Source: Acetobacter tropicalis
GTDB lineage: Bacteria; Pseudomonadota; Alphaproteobacteria; Acetobacterales; Acetobacteraceae
NCBI RefSeq assembly: GCF_001580915.1
Contig: NZ_LHZQ01000218.1
Span: forward strand, 1 to 64,000
DNA: 64,000 nucleotides
Reading direction: 5' to 3'
In this document: piece by piece, positions 17,917 to 25,719 of the stretch
Position numbering within the stretch: position 1 is the stretch's first letter
How the letters are laid out: the number at the start of each line of letters is the position of its first letter
Program-made: the position numbers and the translations under genes
The notes under the pieces: model-generated
Seen by the model: only the letters and a program-made list of their open reading frames with translations
The model's database searches: none
Told to the model about the DNA's origin: nothing

Positions 17917-18963
17917 ATGCCACAAGACGAGAAGAAAAGAGATTGGTCCCACGTTCTGCCGCATCTTCATTTGCCGCACTTCCACCTTCCACATATCCGA
18001 TTACCCCACATTCACTGGCCGCATTTCCACATTCATTTTCATGATCGACCGCTGGCGGGGGAGCCGCATCCTGAACGCCCCTTTCACTGGCGGCTTTATG
18101 GGTGTGAGATGGTTGCCACTGCGGTGCTCATGGTGGTCGGGCTTGCCTGCGTTATTCTGCTCTCAGCACCCCATTCATGGATAGGGGATCATCTCGCTCT
18201 GCATCCTGCCATTCAGGCGGCATTGTGCGGATTATGTTTCGGGCCGGCTGGAACAGTCGCGGCAATGACCCCCTTTGGCAAGGTCAGCGGGGCGCATCTT
18301 AATCCATCAGTCACACTGGCTTTCATGCTCTCAAAAAAAATCGTGTAGATTGATGCGCTGGGTTACATCATTTCTCAGATTATCGGTGCTGTTTTGGGAA
18401 CAGCGCTTGTTTATGGCGCAGGATATTTTCTCTCTTCATGGAAAGTGCATGCGCTGGCCGTGCATTACGGCGCGACCGTGCCTTATACGGGCGTGCCTGT
18501 CTGGTTTGCGCTTGGTTCTGAAATACTGGTTACGGGTCTGTTGATTGCCACACTATACTGGTTGGCGGCGCATCCGCGTTTCAAGTGGATCACCCCTTGG
18601 ATTGGAGGGATCTTCTTTTTTGTGATGAACCCACTTACCGCCTGGATTTCCGGCAACAGTGCCAATTTTGCGCGTTCGTTCGGACCAGATCTGTTTGCAG
18701 GTAACTGGAATGGCTTGTGGATTTATCTGCTAGGCCCTTTTATCGGGTCTTCTCTTGCTGTTATCGCCATTCAGGCGGATATATTGGGCAAAATTCATCT
18801 TATGGAAGCACGGTTGGTCAATTTCGGGCATCATGGGCGTGTGCCGCATATGGATGACCCGCATTTTGTCCACGAGGCCCCTGAGCATTATGAGGAGTAT
18901 AAACAGCATCTTCAAATGATCTCAGAATTACAAAAACAACGCACAGTAGAAGATGACATATGA
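17917..18963 (+). pseudogene. Histidine-rich aquaporin (MIP family) with internal amber stop
   Basis: One continuous frame of 348 codons interrupted only by TAG at 18346-18348 (codon 144); family context suggests it was TGG (Trp). Residues 12-42 hold twelve histidines in LPHxH-type repeats. Six membrane segments of an aquaporin follow. The first pore motif is HLNPSVTLA (NPS instead of NPA) and the second is SANFARSFGP (NFA instead of NPA). The C-terminal tail is again His- and acid-rich. Both halves keep good coding character, so the stop is recent or is read through. Aquaporins conduct water or small solutes; altered NPA motifs may change selectivity. Confidence 0.8.
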
Positions 18964-19090
18964 AATTGGTTGGTGAAGGCGGTAGCCTGACACACCAGAA
19001 TATGTAAGGATTTTTTTATTTCCTGCTTTTACAGGCCATGATGCAAAGGCCACCCGCGCGGAGCGGGTAGCCTTTGTGGGAGAGAAAAAA

Positions 19091-19528
19091 TTAAGGAGCC
19101 ATGGAAGATGCAATGGCTCCGCTCACCACCCCCGCAATAACACCCGTGGCAATGCTGGTCAGCAGGAACTGATTGCCATACTGGAGCCAGCGGTAACCGG
19201 AAGGTGGAGCCCACAGACCGGGCCGCCCGCGCCAGTTATTAACAACCCAGCGGTCACTGTATGGGCCGTCATAACGGTCCCCGCGCTGCCATCTGCGGTT
19301 CATGTCATAATTATCAAAGTTATCGCCTCGGCCGCCTCTGGGGCCATGCCTCATCTGGCCGCCCGGTCCACCACGCGGTGGGGGCGGGGGAGTAGCGCGC
19401 ATGTCTCGGCCGCCTTGTTGATAGAAGCCTCCGCGCTGGTTACCTGGACCAAACTGCTGCGCCAAAGCAGGCGAACCAAGCATCAGGATGCCGGTTGCCA
19501 GAAATGCCGCAATAGACTGTGTTTTCAC
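19091..19528 (-). CDS. RcnB-family periplasmic protein
   Basis: About 145 residues. Signal peptide TQSIAAFLATGILMLGSPALA, then a long Gly/Arg/Pro-rich low-complexity region, then the RcnB fold: RWVVNNWRG...LWAPPSGYRWLQYGNQFLLTSIATGVIAGVV. RcnB in E. coli modulates nickel and cobalt homeostasis in the periplasm; many alphaproteobacterial members are uncharacterised. The start was set at GTG 19528 because AAGGA lies eight bases before it and the signal peptide begins there, although the frame is open to 19630. Confidence 0.75.
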   Translation of the reverse strand: MKTQSIAAFLATGILMLGSPALAQQFGPGNQRGGFYQQGGRDMRATPPPPPRGGPGGQMRHGPRGGRGDNFDNYDMNRRWQRGDRYDGPYSDRWVVNNWRGRPGLWAPPSGYRWLQYGNQFLLTSIATGVIAGVVSGAIASSMAP

Positions 19529-19768
19529 CCGTTTTTCCTTCGCATAAGGGAGCATTCTGTCGTGCAGGGGGAAAATGCCCTCATGCAAACGGTGGCCTGT
19601 TTTTGAGGCTGTATTGTGGCGTTGCAGCATGGAGTTCCTCCAACATAGAAGGATAGGTGTCGCTGCCTTCAGTGGGTGTTTTTGTGAGCCCTAAGCGCAT
19701 GTTTTGCGTTTAGTATTTGCCGCGTATCGGTCTGATTGCGGTGTATCTGTTTTGATACAAATCACATT

Positions 19769-19796
19769 AAAAAAAGACGGCCCCGTAAAGCCGCCT
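19769..19796 (-). terminator. Terminator after the Asn/Gly-rich protein gene
   Basis: On the minus strand AGGCGGC pairs with GCCGTCT (one G-U) and is followed by seven T residues. It lies about 30 bp past the stop at 19825. Confidence 0.7.
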
Positions 19797-19824
19797 TTCT
19801 TGAGGGAAACTCTGGAGGAGTAGA

Positions 19825-20202
19825 TCAGTTCTGCTGGTTGCCGTCCTGCTGGTCGTTATCGCTGCGAGACTGGTGGTTGTGGCTACCCCGTTCTCTCCTG
19901 TTCTCCCGGCGGCTGCCACCGTTACTGTCTCCCTCTTCACGATTACCGCGCATGTTGCTCATACGCTCCATGTTGCCGCCCCGCCGATTATCAGAATTGC
20001 TCCCCATGCTTTGCATATCCTGCATGCCGTTCATCGGGCCCCGGTCACCATACTGGCTGCCAGTGCCATGCCCGCGTTCACCAGATTCACCATTATGGGA
20101 GAAATGACCGTTTTGGGACTGATAGGAAGAGTCATCCTGAGCTTGTGCCATGGCAGGCAGGGCAAGCCCAAAGGCCGCAGCGAGGATAAGTGCTTTTTTC
20201 AT
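19825..20202 (-). CDS. Exported Asn/Gly/Arg-rich low-complexity protein
   Basis: Protein of 125 residues. A textbook signal peptide (KKALILAAAFGLALPAMAQA) is followed by about 100 residues composed almost only of Ser, Asn, Gly, Arg, Asp, Gln, Met and His, so it should be intrinsically disordered in the periplasm. No known domain was recognised. Met- and His-rich stretches such as MNGMQDMQSMGS could bind metal, which is speculation. It belongs to a cluster of similarly small envelope proteins. Confidence 0.65.
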   Translation of the reverse strand: MKKALILAAAFGLALPAMAQAQDDSSYQSQNGHFSHNGESGERGHGTGSQYGDRGPMNGMQDMQSMGSNSDNRRGGNMERMSNMRGNREEGDSNGGSRRENRRERGSHNHQSRSDNDQQDGNQQN

Positions 20203-20569
20203 CTCGTAATATCCTTTCCGCTGGCCAATTTGTTTGCCAGCGTTCAGGCGGACGTTATGGATCAGGATGATTTTAATAAAGGGCTGGATGAAAATATCAG
20301 CTATTCACAAAGGATGTTTTGAAAACCAGCAAATGAACCATGGTGTAATTATGATTATAGGCCGGGAGGGCAGACATATTTACGTTACACACAACGGCCT
20401 GATGAGGCTTGTTTGGACAGAATGGGGCATGTACGTTGCTGTGTGACGTAAGAGCGCCCGTTTTGTGAGGGTTGTTTCAAGGGGAGGTAAAAAGGCCTCG
20501 CAAAAGTGTGTACGCGCTAATGTGGAGCAGGATGACTTTCCGTGCGTTAAAAACGCGGGAGGTATCGTG
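20203..20569. other. Intergenic region without a recognised gene
   Basis: Divergent interval between the Asn/Gly-rich protein and the small acidic/basic protein gene. Short frames here lack conserved features. Confidence 0.4.
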
Positions 20570-20698
20570 ATGACGAAAACTGAAAAAGAGAAGAAACCAT
20601 CGAAGAAAGAGCGTGAACTTGATGAGTCTCTGAAAGAAAGTTTTCCGGCCAGTGATCCGCCCTCACAGGAAGATCCGGATAAAAAGGTAGGGCGTTGA
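20570..20698 (+). CDS. Small charged protein with LDESLKESFPASDPPS motif
   Basis: A 42-residue soluble protein, highly charged at both ends. The centre LDESLKESFPASDPPS is a conserved signature of small proteobacterial proteins of unknown function. The ATG at 20570 follows GGGAGG by seven bases; the frame is open further upstream but composition changes there. A strong hairpin terminator follows. Confidence 0.7.
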   Translation: MTKTEKEKKPSKKERELDESLKESFPASDPPSQEDPDKKVGR

Positions 20699-20730
20699 TA
20701 CGGCTGCGCTAGCCTGAAAATCGTGTGGAA

Positions 20731-20766
20731 AAGCCTGCCACTCCGTGCTGGAGGGCAGGCTTTTTT
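20731..20766. terminator. Bidirectional terminator
   Basis: Stem AAGCCTGCC/GGCAGGCTT with a 14-base loop, six T residues on the plus side and an A4 run on the other, so it can serve both the small charged protein gene and the convergent Gly-rich lipoprotein gene. Confidence 0.8.
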
Positions 20767-20780
20767 GTGGAAATACTGCT

Positions 20781-21029
20781 TCAGTAACCGCCGCCGCCCA
20801 TGCTGCCATAGGGGCCAGACTGTCTGCCGCCCTGCTGGTTTTCGTAGCCGCCACCAGGGCCGCCGCCTTCCCGGCCACTGTAATGTCCGCCATGTTTGCC
20901 ACCATTTCCCCCTCCGCCGGGGCCACCAGGACCACCCATTCTGTCGCCTCCAGGGGGCGGAGGCATGCAGGCGGCCAGAGTACACGTTGCCAGAAGAGCA
21001 GCAAGGGCAGTGAGGGCTTTCGGTTTCAC
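20781..21029 (-). CDS. Gly-rich lipoprotein
   Basis: About 82 residues. Lipoprotein signal with lipobox TCTLAAC, then MPPPPGGD and an almost pure Gly/Pro/Tyr tail. Several starts are possible (TTG 21044, ATG 21038, GTG 21029); GTG 21029 is preferred because GGAG lies nine bases upstream and it gives a normal short lipoprotein signal. No domain recognised; probably anchored in the outer membrane with a disordered exposed tail. Confidence 0.6.
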   Translation of the reverse strand: MKPKALTALAALLATCTLAACMPPPPGGDRMGGPGGPGGGGNGGKHGGHYSGREGGGPGGGYENQQGGRQSGPYGSMGGGGY

Positions 21030-21142
21030 GAATAACATCTCCAAAAAGCGTATGGGAAAAGAAGCATCCGGTAGGAAAACGAAAAATTTATGGCAGAACC
21101 AGAGGCAATAAAGGCCGGGATGAAAAAATCAGGAAGCCCACG

Positions 21143-21352
21143 TCAATTATAAAGGCCAAGCGGGCCAGCAAACATCCATAATCCGGCAATCAGCAAAACG
21201 CCTGTCACAATAACGGGGAGGATCACCGCCACCAGAAAACTCCGGTTTGTTGGCTGGGGTGCGGGAATACCTGCCTCGCGGAAAATGGCGTCTGCCCGCG
21301 CATCCGCTTCGGCATCTTCGGGGTTTTCTTCGGTCCAGTTCTCTTCTGGCAT
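21143..21352 (-). CDS. Small single-span membrane protein
   Basis: Protein of 69 residues: an acidic N-terminal half (ENWTEENPEDAEADARADAIFREAGIP) and one hydrophobic span (SFLVAVILPVIVTGVLLIAGLW). CAGGAG lies about ten bases before the ATG. No family recognised. The acidic part should face the cytoplasm by the positive-inside rule only weakly, so topology is uncertain. Confidence 0.6.
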   Translation of the reverse strand: MPEENWTEENPEDAEADARADAIFREAGIPAPQPTNRSFLVAVILPVIVTGVLLIAGLWMFAGPLGLYN

Positions 21353-21475
21353 AGGGGAGATACTCCTGCGGCAAATATGTGCGTCTTGTAGCGTAGTCTG
21401 ACAGAAAGAGCCCTGTTTTCGTCACAATGCTTCCGCACGTCGATCTGGCACAAAAACGAACTGTCAGGCGTGTGA

Positions 21476-21937
21476 ATGATCAAAAATCCGGCCGTGGGCC
21501 TTGCGTGTGTCTGCCTGTTTCTGGCGGGATGCGCCTCTCATCGGCATGATGACGCACAGAGTGTCTGCCAGCAAGGGCCATCAGGCCAGGCCCGTCATGG
21601 CATGCACGGCACATTTCTCAGCAGTGTAGGAAAAACAGTTGGGGGTGCCATGCCAATGGCCCTGAATGCCATACCCGGTGTAGGGGGTGTGGCGGGTGGC
21701 CTTGCCGGTATGGGTATGCAGCAGGCCATGGGTGGCTTTACAGGCGGTCCCGGTCATTCCCTGGGGCAGGATGATGGGTTCCGTCAGAATGGCTTTGATC
21801 GGCACAAACCGCCTACTGAGGATGAGGAGGACGCCGCGCAGAGCCAGAGAAACGTTAAAACTATTCCCTGCAGGCCGGAAGAAGACGATATGCCCGATCT
21901 GCATGCGGAGGATATTCATATGGAAGAGACGCGCTAG
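21476..21937 (+). CDS. Lipoprotein with Gly/Met-rich central segment
   Basis: Protein of 153 residues. Lipobox CLFLAGC gives a lipidated Cys at about residue 19. A Gly/Met/Ala-rich hydrophobic segment (about 50-85, VGGAMPMALNAIPGVGGVAGGLAGMG) could insert into or coat a membrane, and the C-terminal third is acidic with several His. No family recognised. It converges on the Spy-like gene across a shared terminator. Confidence 0.6.
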   Translation: MIKNPAVGLACVCLFLAGCASHRHDDAQSVCQQGPSGQARHGMHGTFLSSVGKTVGGAMPMALNAIPGVGGVAGGLAGMGMQQAMGGFTGGPGHSLGQDDGFRQNGFDRHKPPTEDEEDAAQSQRNVKTIPCRPEEDDMPDLHAEDIHMEETR

Positions 21938-21984
21938 TCTGGTTCGCGTCGATACCGTGGAGCATAGGAAGCCTGCTTGCCAGT

Positions 21985-22013
21985 AAAAAGGCTGCCCCGA
22001 GAGGCAGCCTTTC
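21985..22013. terminator. Bidirectional terminator
   Basis: AGGCTGCC pairs with GGCAGCCT around a loop of six bases, with A5 before and a T-rich tail after. It separates two convergent genes. Confidence 0.75.
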
Positions 22014-22021
22014 TTGTGGTT

Positions 22022-22516
22022 TTACTTGTCCGCTGCGGGGGCAGTAGGGGCAGGCGGCGGGGGCGGCGGAAGGCAGGGTGCTTCTTCTTTCTTGGCAGCA
22101 ATCTGAGCAAGCTGCTTTTTGGTCAGCACATCATGAATTTGCACTTCTTTTTGCAGGTGCTGGGTTTCGCGGTTGGTGCGCAGGGTATCCAACTGCTGCG
22201 TAAGCGCTGTGAGCTGGTTGGTATCAACCTGACCTGGTGTGGTCAGTAGTGTGCGGATCTGTTCATGAATGGCGTGTTCCTGTTCCATATCCGCTTTGGG
22301 GTCTGGACGGTTTGCTTCCATGATCGCCTTGATCTTCTTTTTCTGAGAAGATGTCAGCTTAACGCCATCCAGAGAGAGGATGTGGCCGTGCGGGTGGCAC
22401 ATGCCATGGTGCGGCGGAGGTGGCGGCGGCGCGGAAGTTTCATCAGCCCGGGCCAAAGAGCCTGCCGCCGTGAACATTCCAAAAGTAAGGGCCGTGGCCA
22501 GCAAAGCTTTTTTCAT
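22022..22516 (-). CDS. Spy/CpxP-like periplasmic protein (LTXXQ type)
   Basis: Protein of 164 residues. Signal peptide KKALLATALTFGMFTAAGSLARA, a Pro/His patch, then a helical core with LTSSQKKKIKAIMEANRPD, the LTxxQ motif of the Spy/CpxP family. A second helical block follows (TALTQQLDTLRTNRETQHLQKEV), with a Pro-rich end. Family members are ATP-independent periplasmic chaperones and stress sensors. Its neighbour 2.5 kb away is RcnB-like, and both families respond to metals in enterobacteria. Confidence 0.75.
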   Translation of the reverse strand: MKKALLATALTFGMFTAAGSLARADETSAPPPPPPHHGMCHPHGHILSLDGVKLTSSQKKKIKAIMEANRPDPKADMEQEHAIHEQIRTLLTTPGQVDTNQLTALTQQLDTLRTNRETQHLQKEVQIHDVLTKKQLAQIAAKKEEAPCLPPPPPPAPTAPAADK

Positions 22517-22947
22517 TCCAAATGCCTTATGTCGTCATCAAAGGGAGAGGCACCGTGCAGGCACCTTTCCATAGAGCCATGATAGGAAGGGATATGTGGT
22601 GATAAAATGGCGCATTTGTGGAGGAAGCGATAAAATGATGCTCCCGCCTGATCTGGAAGGAAAACGGCTAAAAAAACAGAATTTAATCCAAAAAACGAAT
22701 AAATAGGAATTATTTAAAAATAAAATAACTCAATATAGTGTGATATAAAACAAGACCAAATTTGTTCTGTTACTTCAGGTATAAAATACAGAATTGACGT
22801 ATCAAGAAAAAAGAGTAGCCTCCAAAAACAGAGGTTACTGCGTTTCCTGCATAGATGGAGGCGCGGAAACTTCATGTTTTTTATGCTGCCTGTGGCCAAA
22901 AAGGCTGGTGAAAAAAGCCGCTTTTCCCACTGGCGCACATTGGAGGC

Positions 22948-23124
22948 ATGGATATGGGCTTGTACGGCGCTATCATTTTTTTCGGGGTGGATCTTATTCT
23001 GTTCGGCTTGGGGCTGCATGATATCAGTTTTGCTGCTTTCACAGCCGCATTCGTGTTGCCCGGCATTATTATGGGGGCCTATGCAGGACACGGCGTGAAG
23101 CAGGACAATATTGAACAGGCCTGA
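22948..23124 (+). CDS. Small two-span membrane protein
   Basis: An open frame of 58 codons (56 if the second ATG at 22954 is used, which has TTGGAGG at a better distance). The protein is mostly hydrophobic: GLYGAIIFFGVDLILFGLGL, then a polar HDIS turn and AAFTAAFVLPGIIMGAYAG, ending in a charged tail KQDNIEQA. Two membrane hairpin helices are likely. It is followed by a good terminator, supporting expression. No family recognised. Confidence 0.6.
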   Translation: MDMGLYGAIIFFGVDLILFGLGLHDISFAAFTAAFVLPGIIMGAYAGHGVKQDNIEQA

Positions 23125-23163
23125 ATTTGTTTTTCAGGTGGCCTGCTGCAACGGGCTGACATC

Positions 23164-23198
23164 ATGCCTGTATGGGACCGCCCATGCAGGCATTTTTT
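23164..23198 (+). terminator. Terminator after small membrane protein gene
   Basis: A 13-bp stem (ATGCCTGTATGGG with CCCATGCAGGCAT, one G-U) and a 4-base loop, followed by T5. Confidence 0.8.
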
Positions 23199-23435
23199 AT
23201 AGCAGGTGGTTTCGAGCCTGTTCTTAATCTCAACGCGCACGAGAACAGAGCTTAGCTTATTCGTTTATTGCGAAATTAAAGTAAGGGCCGCCCACTGCTT
23301 CTGTGCTGCACTATAATCCCCATTAAAATGAAGTCACCCAAAAAGCCAAAGAACTTGGGCATCACTAAAAACACGACGGTCAAGTTTACAATTTTTCAGG
23401 GAAAACGTTTTAAATCAAAGAATTAAGACAGGCGA

Positions 23436-23511
23436 TGGTGGAGCTGAGGGGAATCGAACCCCTGACCTCCTCATTGCGAACGAGGCGCTCTCCCAACTGA
23501 GCTACAGCCCC
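23436..23511 (-). tRNA. tRNA-Ala (CGC)
   Basis: A 76-nt cloverleaf on the minus strand: acceptor GGGGCTG/CAGCTCC (with one G-U), anticodon stem CCTCG/TGAGG with loop TTCGCAA (anticodon CGC, reading GCG), T-loop GGTTCGATTCC and encoded CCA. Confidence 0.95.
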
Positions 23512-23529
23512 GCCTGTATGGTTTTTGGG

Positions 23530-23557
23530 TGTATAGGGCTTACTAATAGCGTGTCAA
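23530..23557 (-). promoter_or_regulatory. Sigma-70-type promoter of tRNA-Ala
   Basis: On the minus strand TTGACA, a 16-bp spacer and TATACA end 18 bp before the mature tRNA, a near-consensus promoter. Confidence 0.7.
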
Positions 23558-23627
23558 GCTGTATTGTGGCATGGTTTTGGCATGGAGGTGTTCGCCTTCA
23601 ATGCTTTGAATTCAAAGGAGTTGCCGC

Positions 23628-23927
23628 TTGCTGTTTGGCCTTTTTTCACTGTTGATGCGGTTGCTGAACATTTATTGCTGGATTCTGCTCCTGTCCTGCA
23701 TTTTCATCAATCTTTGCATGTTCGGCATTCTGGATAGCCGTAACCAGTTGGTCTGGAAGGTGGGCGTGTTCTTTAATCGCCTGACAGAACCGGTGCTGGA
23801 ACCCGTGCGGCGCCTGTTGCCCATGCCGGGGGGAATAGATTTCAGCCCCATGGTTGTGTTGCTGGGTATTCAATATGTTGTGCAACCCATTCTGGTTGAA
23901 TTGTTCAGAATGCTGATAATGCGTTAG
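23628..23927 (+). CDS. YggT family membrane protein
   Basis: Protein of 99 residues with two to three membrane segments and the family core [35 protein letters not shown]. YggT proteins are small integral membrane proteins linked to osmotic or ion tolerance and cell-division loci. The start is TTG at 23628: AAAGGAG lies seven bases before it and there is no competing ATG. A strong terminator follows. Confidence 0.85.
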   Translation: MLFGLFSLLMRLLNIYCWILLLSCIFINLCMFGILDSRNQLVWKVGVFFNRLTEPVLEPVRRLLPMPGGIDFSPMVVLLGIQYVVQPILVELFRMLIMR

Positions 23928-23977
23928 GCCACAGAGGGGCGATGTGAAGCAGTTCGCATCGCCTTGTTTTTTATCCT

Positions 23978-24007
23978 AAGGGCGTTCGGTCACGAACGCC
24001 CTTTTTT
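23978..24007 (+). terminator. Strong terminator after yggT-like gene
   Basis: An 11-bp perfect stem AAGGGCGTTCG/CGAACGCCCTT with a GTCA tetraloop and following T4. Confidence 0.9.
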
Positions 24008-24800
24008 GTGAGTGCACGGTTTTCCATTACTATTAAACAGGGGTAGCTCACCTTCTTTTCTGTCTTACAAGCGCATAGCTGCAAAGGGAGGCTAAGGTCG
24101 CTCTTCTTAGGTAGGAACAAATACCAGCACTTTTGGAGCAGTTTGTATCATGCTGGCCTGAATGTTTTGTGGGTGGAGAACGTTTTCCTGATCAGGTCTT
24201 ATGAGAAACGTTTTTTACTCTGCCATAGCGTTTCAACTATTTTTATAACCTTCTCGTTATTTATTTAATTTTCCGAATGGGTTTTATTTACGAAAACAGA
24301 TTCGATATTTTGTCTGTCCTGATTTTATAGGCTTCACCAGAGGAGATGGAGGGTTTCAAAACCCCTTCTTTCCCGCCCGTATAAAAAATCGTAACCCATT
24401 GATATTTCTACTATTATAAAAATTAAAATAGGGGTTTTTAGAACCCTCCAGATGAGGATTTTCATGGTGTTATTGCAGGCCATAAAGGCGCAATCAACAG
24501 ATATGCCAATTTTCAAAGTTCTGCATATTATGTTTTTTGGTCAAACATTTTTGTTCTTTTTGATCATGGTAACACCCAGGTTTTTTCAAGGGCACGATGC
24601 TTCCGGTAATTGAAGAGGCGGGAGTATTCAAGAATATTGTTTATAAAATCTGCTTTCTTTCAGATTTCATCATCGCAACTCCAGATGCGAACGTTGCTGG
24701 TCAGGCATTGTGCAGAAGGAGTGATATAATTGCGTATGTGCAGGCAGACAGAGGGGCAGCAAGGTAACATGCGCCGGTAAGACGCATGAAGCTGGGCTGG
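24008..24800. other. AT-rich gene-less region
   Basis: About 790 bp, clearly more AT-rich than the surroundings, with no gene-like frame. It contains two of the GGAGGGTT...AACCCCT palindromes and ends in a methyltransferase remnant. Confidence 0.5.
24348..24449. repeat. Paired GGAGGGTT...AACCCCT palindromes (copies 2 and 3)
   Basis: GGAGGGTTTCAAAACCCCT (24348-24366) and AGGGGTTTTTAGAACCCTCC (24430-24449) are inverted relative to one another and 63 bp apart. Each is also internally palindromic. The same unit occurs at 125-145. The head-to-head pair resembles a bacterial interspersed mosaic or REP doublet. Confidence 0.55.
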
Positions 24801-25190
24801 AGCATCAAGAAGACGCTCTGCTTCGTCCGGGCGGGTTCATTGCATTCAGTGTGCTGCATCCTTGTTTTATTACACCGGGCTTGAAATGGCAGAAGGATGA
24901 CCACGGTCAGACAACCGGCCTCTGCGTTGCACGCTATTTCAGCAAACAAAGTTTTATAGAGAACTGGAAATTTGGGGATCGCCCCAAAGATGAGAATGTA
25001 ATGCCGTTCTCTGTCCCTCGTTTTCCAAGGACTATCGGAGACTATCTCAATGCCGTTGCTTCTGCCGGCTTTCGCATCACACGAATAGAAGAGCCTCAAC
25101 CAACTGAACACACCTGTAAAATAGCGCCACGATTCCGCAGATGGCGTGACCTCGCGGCGTTCCTGCTGATGGTCAGAGGGAACGCCCGAA
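24801..25190 (+). pseudogene. SAM-dependent methyltransferase, C-terminal remnant
   Basis: In one frame: LLRPGGFIAFSVLHPCFITPGLKW, VARYFSKQSFIENWKFGDRP, then FSVPRFPRTIGDYLNAVASAGFRITRIEEPQPTE and RRWRDLAAFLLMVRG. This is the distal half of a class I methyltransferase with the R-P-G-G-x-x motif IV/V region; no N-terminal SAM-binding part (GxGxG) exists upstream. The frame continues to 25327 with sequence that no longer looks native. Confidence 0.65.
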
Positions 25191-25405
25191 GTGAGGGCTA
25201 TGGGACGCCTTCAGGCGTGCATCCTGGCCTGAGAATATTATGCGCTTTCCATGAGAGATGCCGCCATTGGAAGAGCACCAAAAAAACAGACTGTGTCTGT
25301 GCGACGCGCTTATGGCCCAAAGTCTGAGGAAGTATTTCCTGCCAGATGCACAAACATCTGTGAAAATACACATCAAAGCTTCACGATTCTAGGGGGAGTC
25401 TAAAA

Positions 25406-25481
25406 TGGTGCCCAAGGGCGGGATCGAACCACCGACACTGCGATTTTCAGTCGCATGCTCTACCAACTGAGCTACTTGGGC
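25406..25481 (-). tRNA. tRNA-Phe (GAA)
   Basis: A 76-nt cloverleaf on the minus strand: acceptor GCCCAAG/CTTGGGC, anticodon stem TGCGA/TCGCA with loop CTGAAAA (anticodon GAA), T-arm GGTGGTTCGATCCCGCC and encoded ACCA. Confidence 0.95.
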
Positions 25482-25506
25482 ACCGCAGCCTCGCGGCGTG
25501 AGAGGG

Positions 25507-25535
25507 GGTTTATCTCAGCCTGCGTGCGGGATCAA
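25507..25535 (-). promoter_or_regulatory. Candidate promoter of tRNA-Phe
   Basis: On the minus strand TTGATC, a 17-bp spacer and TAAACC end 25 bp before the tRNA. It sits just after the yacG stop, so the tRNA may also be read through from that operon. Confidence 0.45.
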
Positions 25536-25536
25536 G

Positions 25537-25719
25537 TCACCTTTCGTCATTTCTTTCGTCTTTCTCCATATTTTCTTCGTCAACCGGGGGGCCGGGGATG
25601 CGGTACTGCCCGGTAAACCAGCGCCCGAGGTCAATATCCGCGCAGCGCTGGGAGCAGAACGGCCGTGTGGCCTGCTGGGTAGGTTTGCCGCACACGGGGC
25701 AGGAAGCTGTTTTAGTCAT
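25537..25719 (-). CDS. yacG: DNA gyrase inhibitor YacG-like zinc protein
   Basis: A 60-residue protein with four Cys in the YacG pattern: SCPVCGKP and then [15 protein letters not shown], followed by YRIPG. YacG binds zinc and in E. coli inhibits gyrase. The Met at 25719 overlaps the stop of the upstream RNase gene by 8 nt (ATGACTAA), implying translational coupling and supporting this start over the one at 25758. Confidence 0.85.
   Translation of the reverse strand: MTKTASCPVCGKPTQQATRPFCSQRCADIDLGRWFTGQYRIPGPPVDEENMEKDERNDER

Noticed and set aside
20234-20446. Short plus-strand frame of 70 codons
   Set aside because: No ribosome site, no domain and no protein-like composition.
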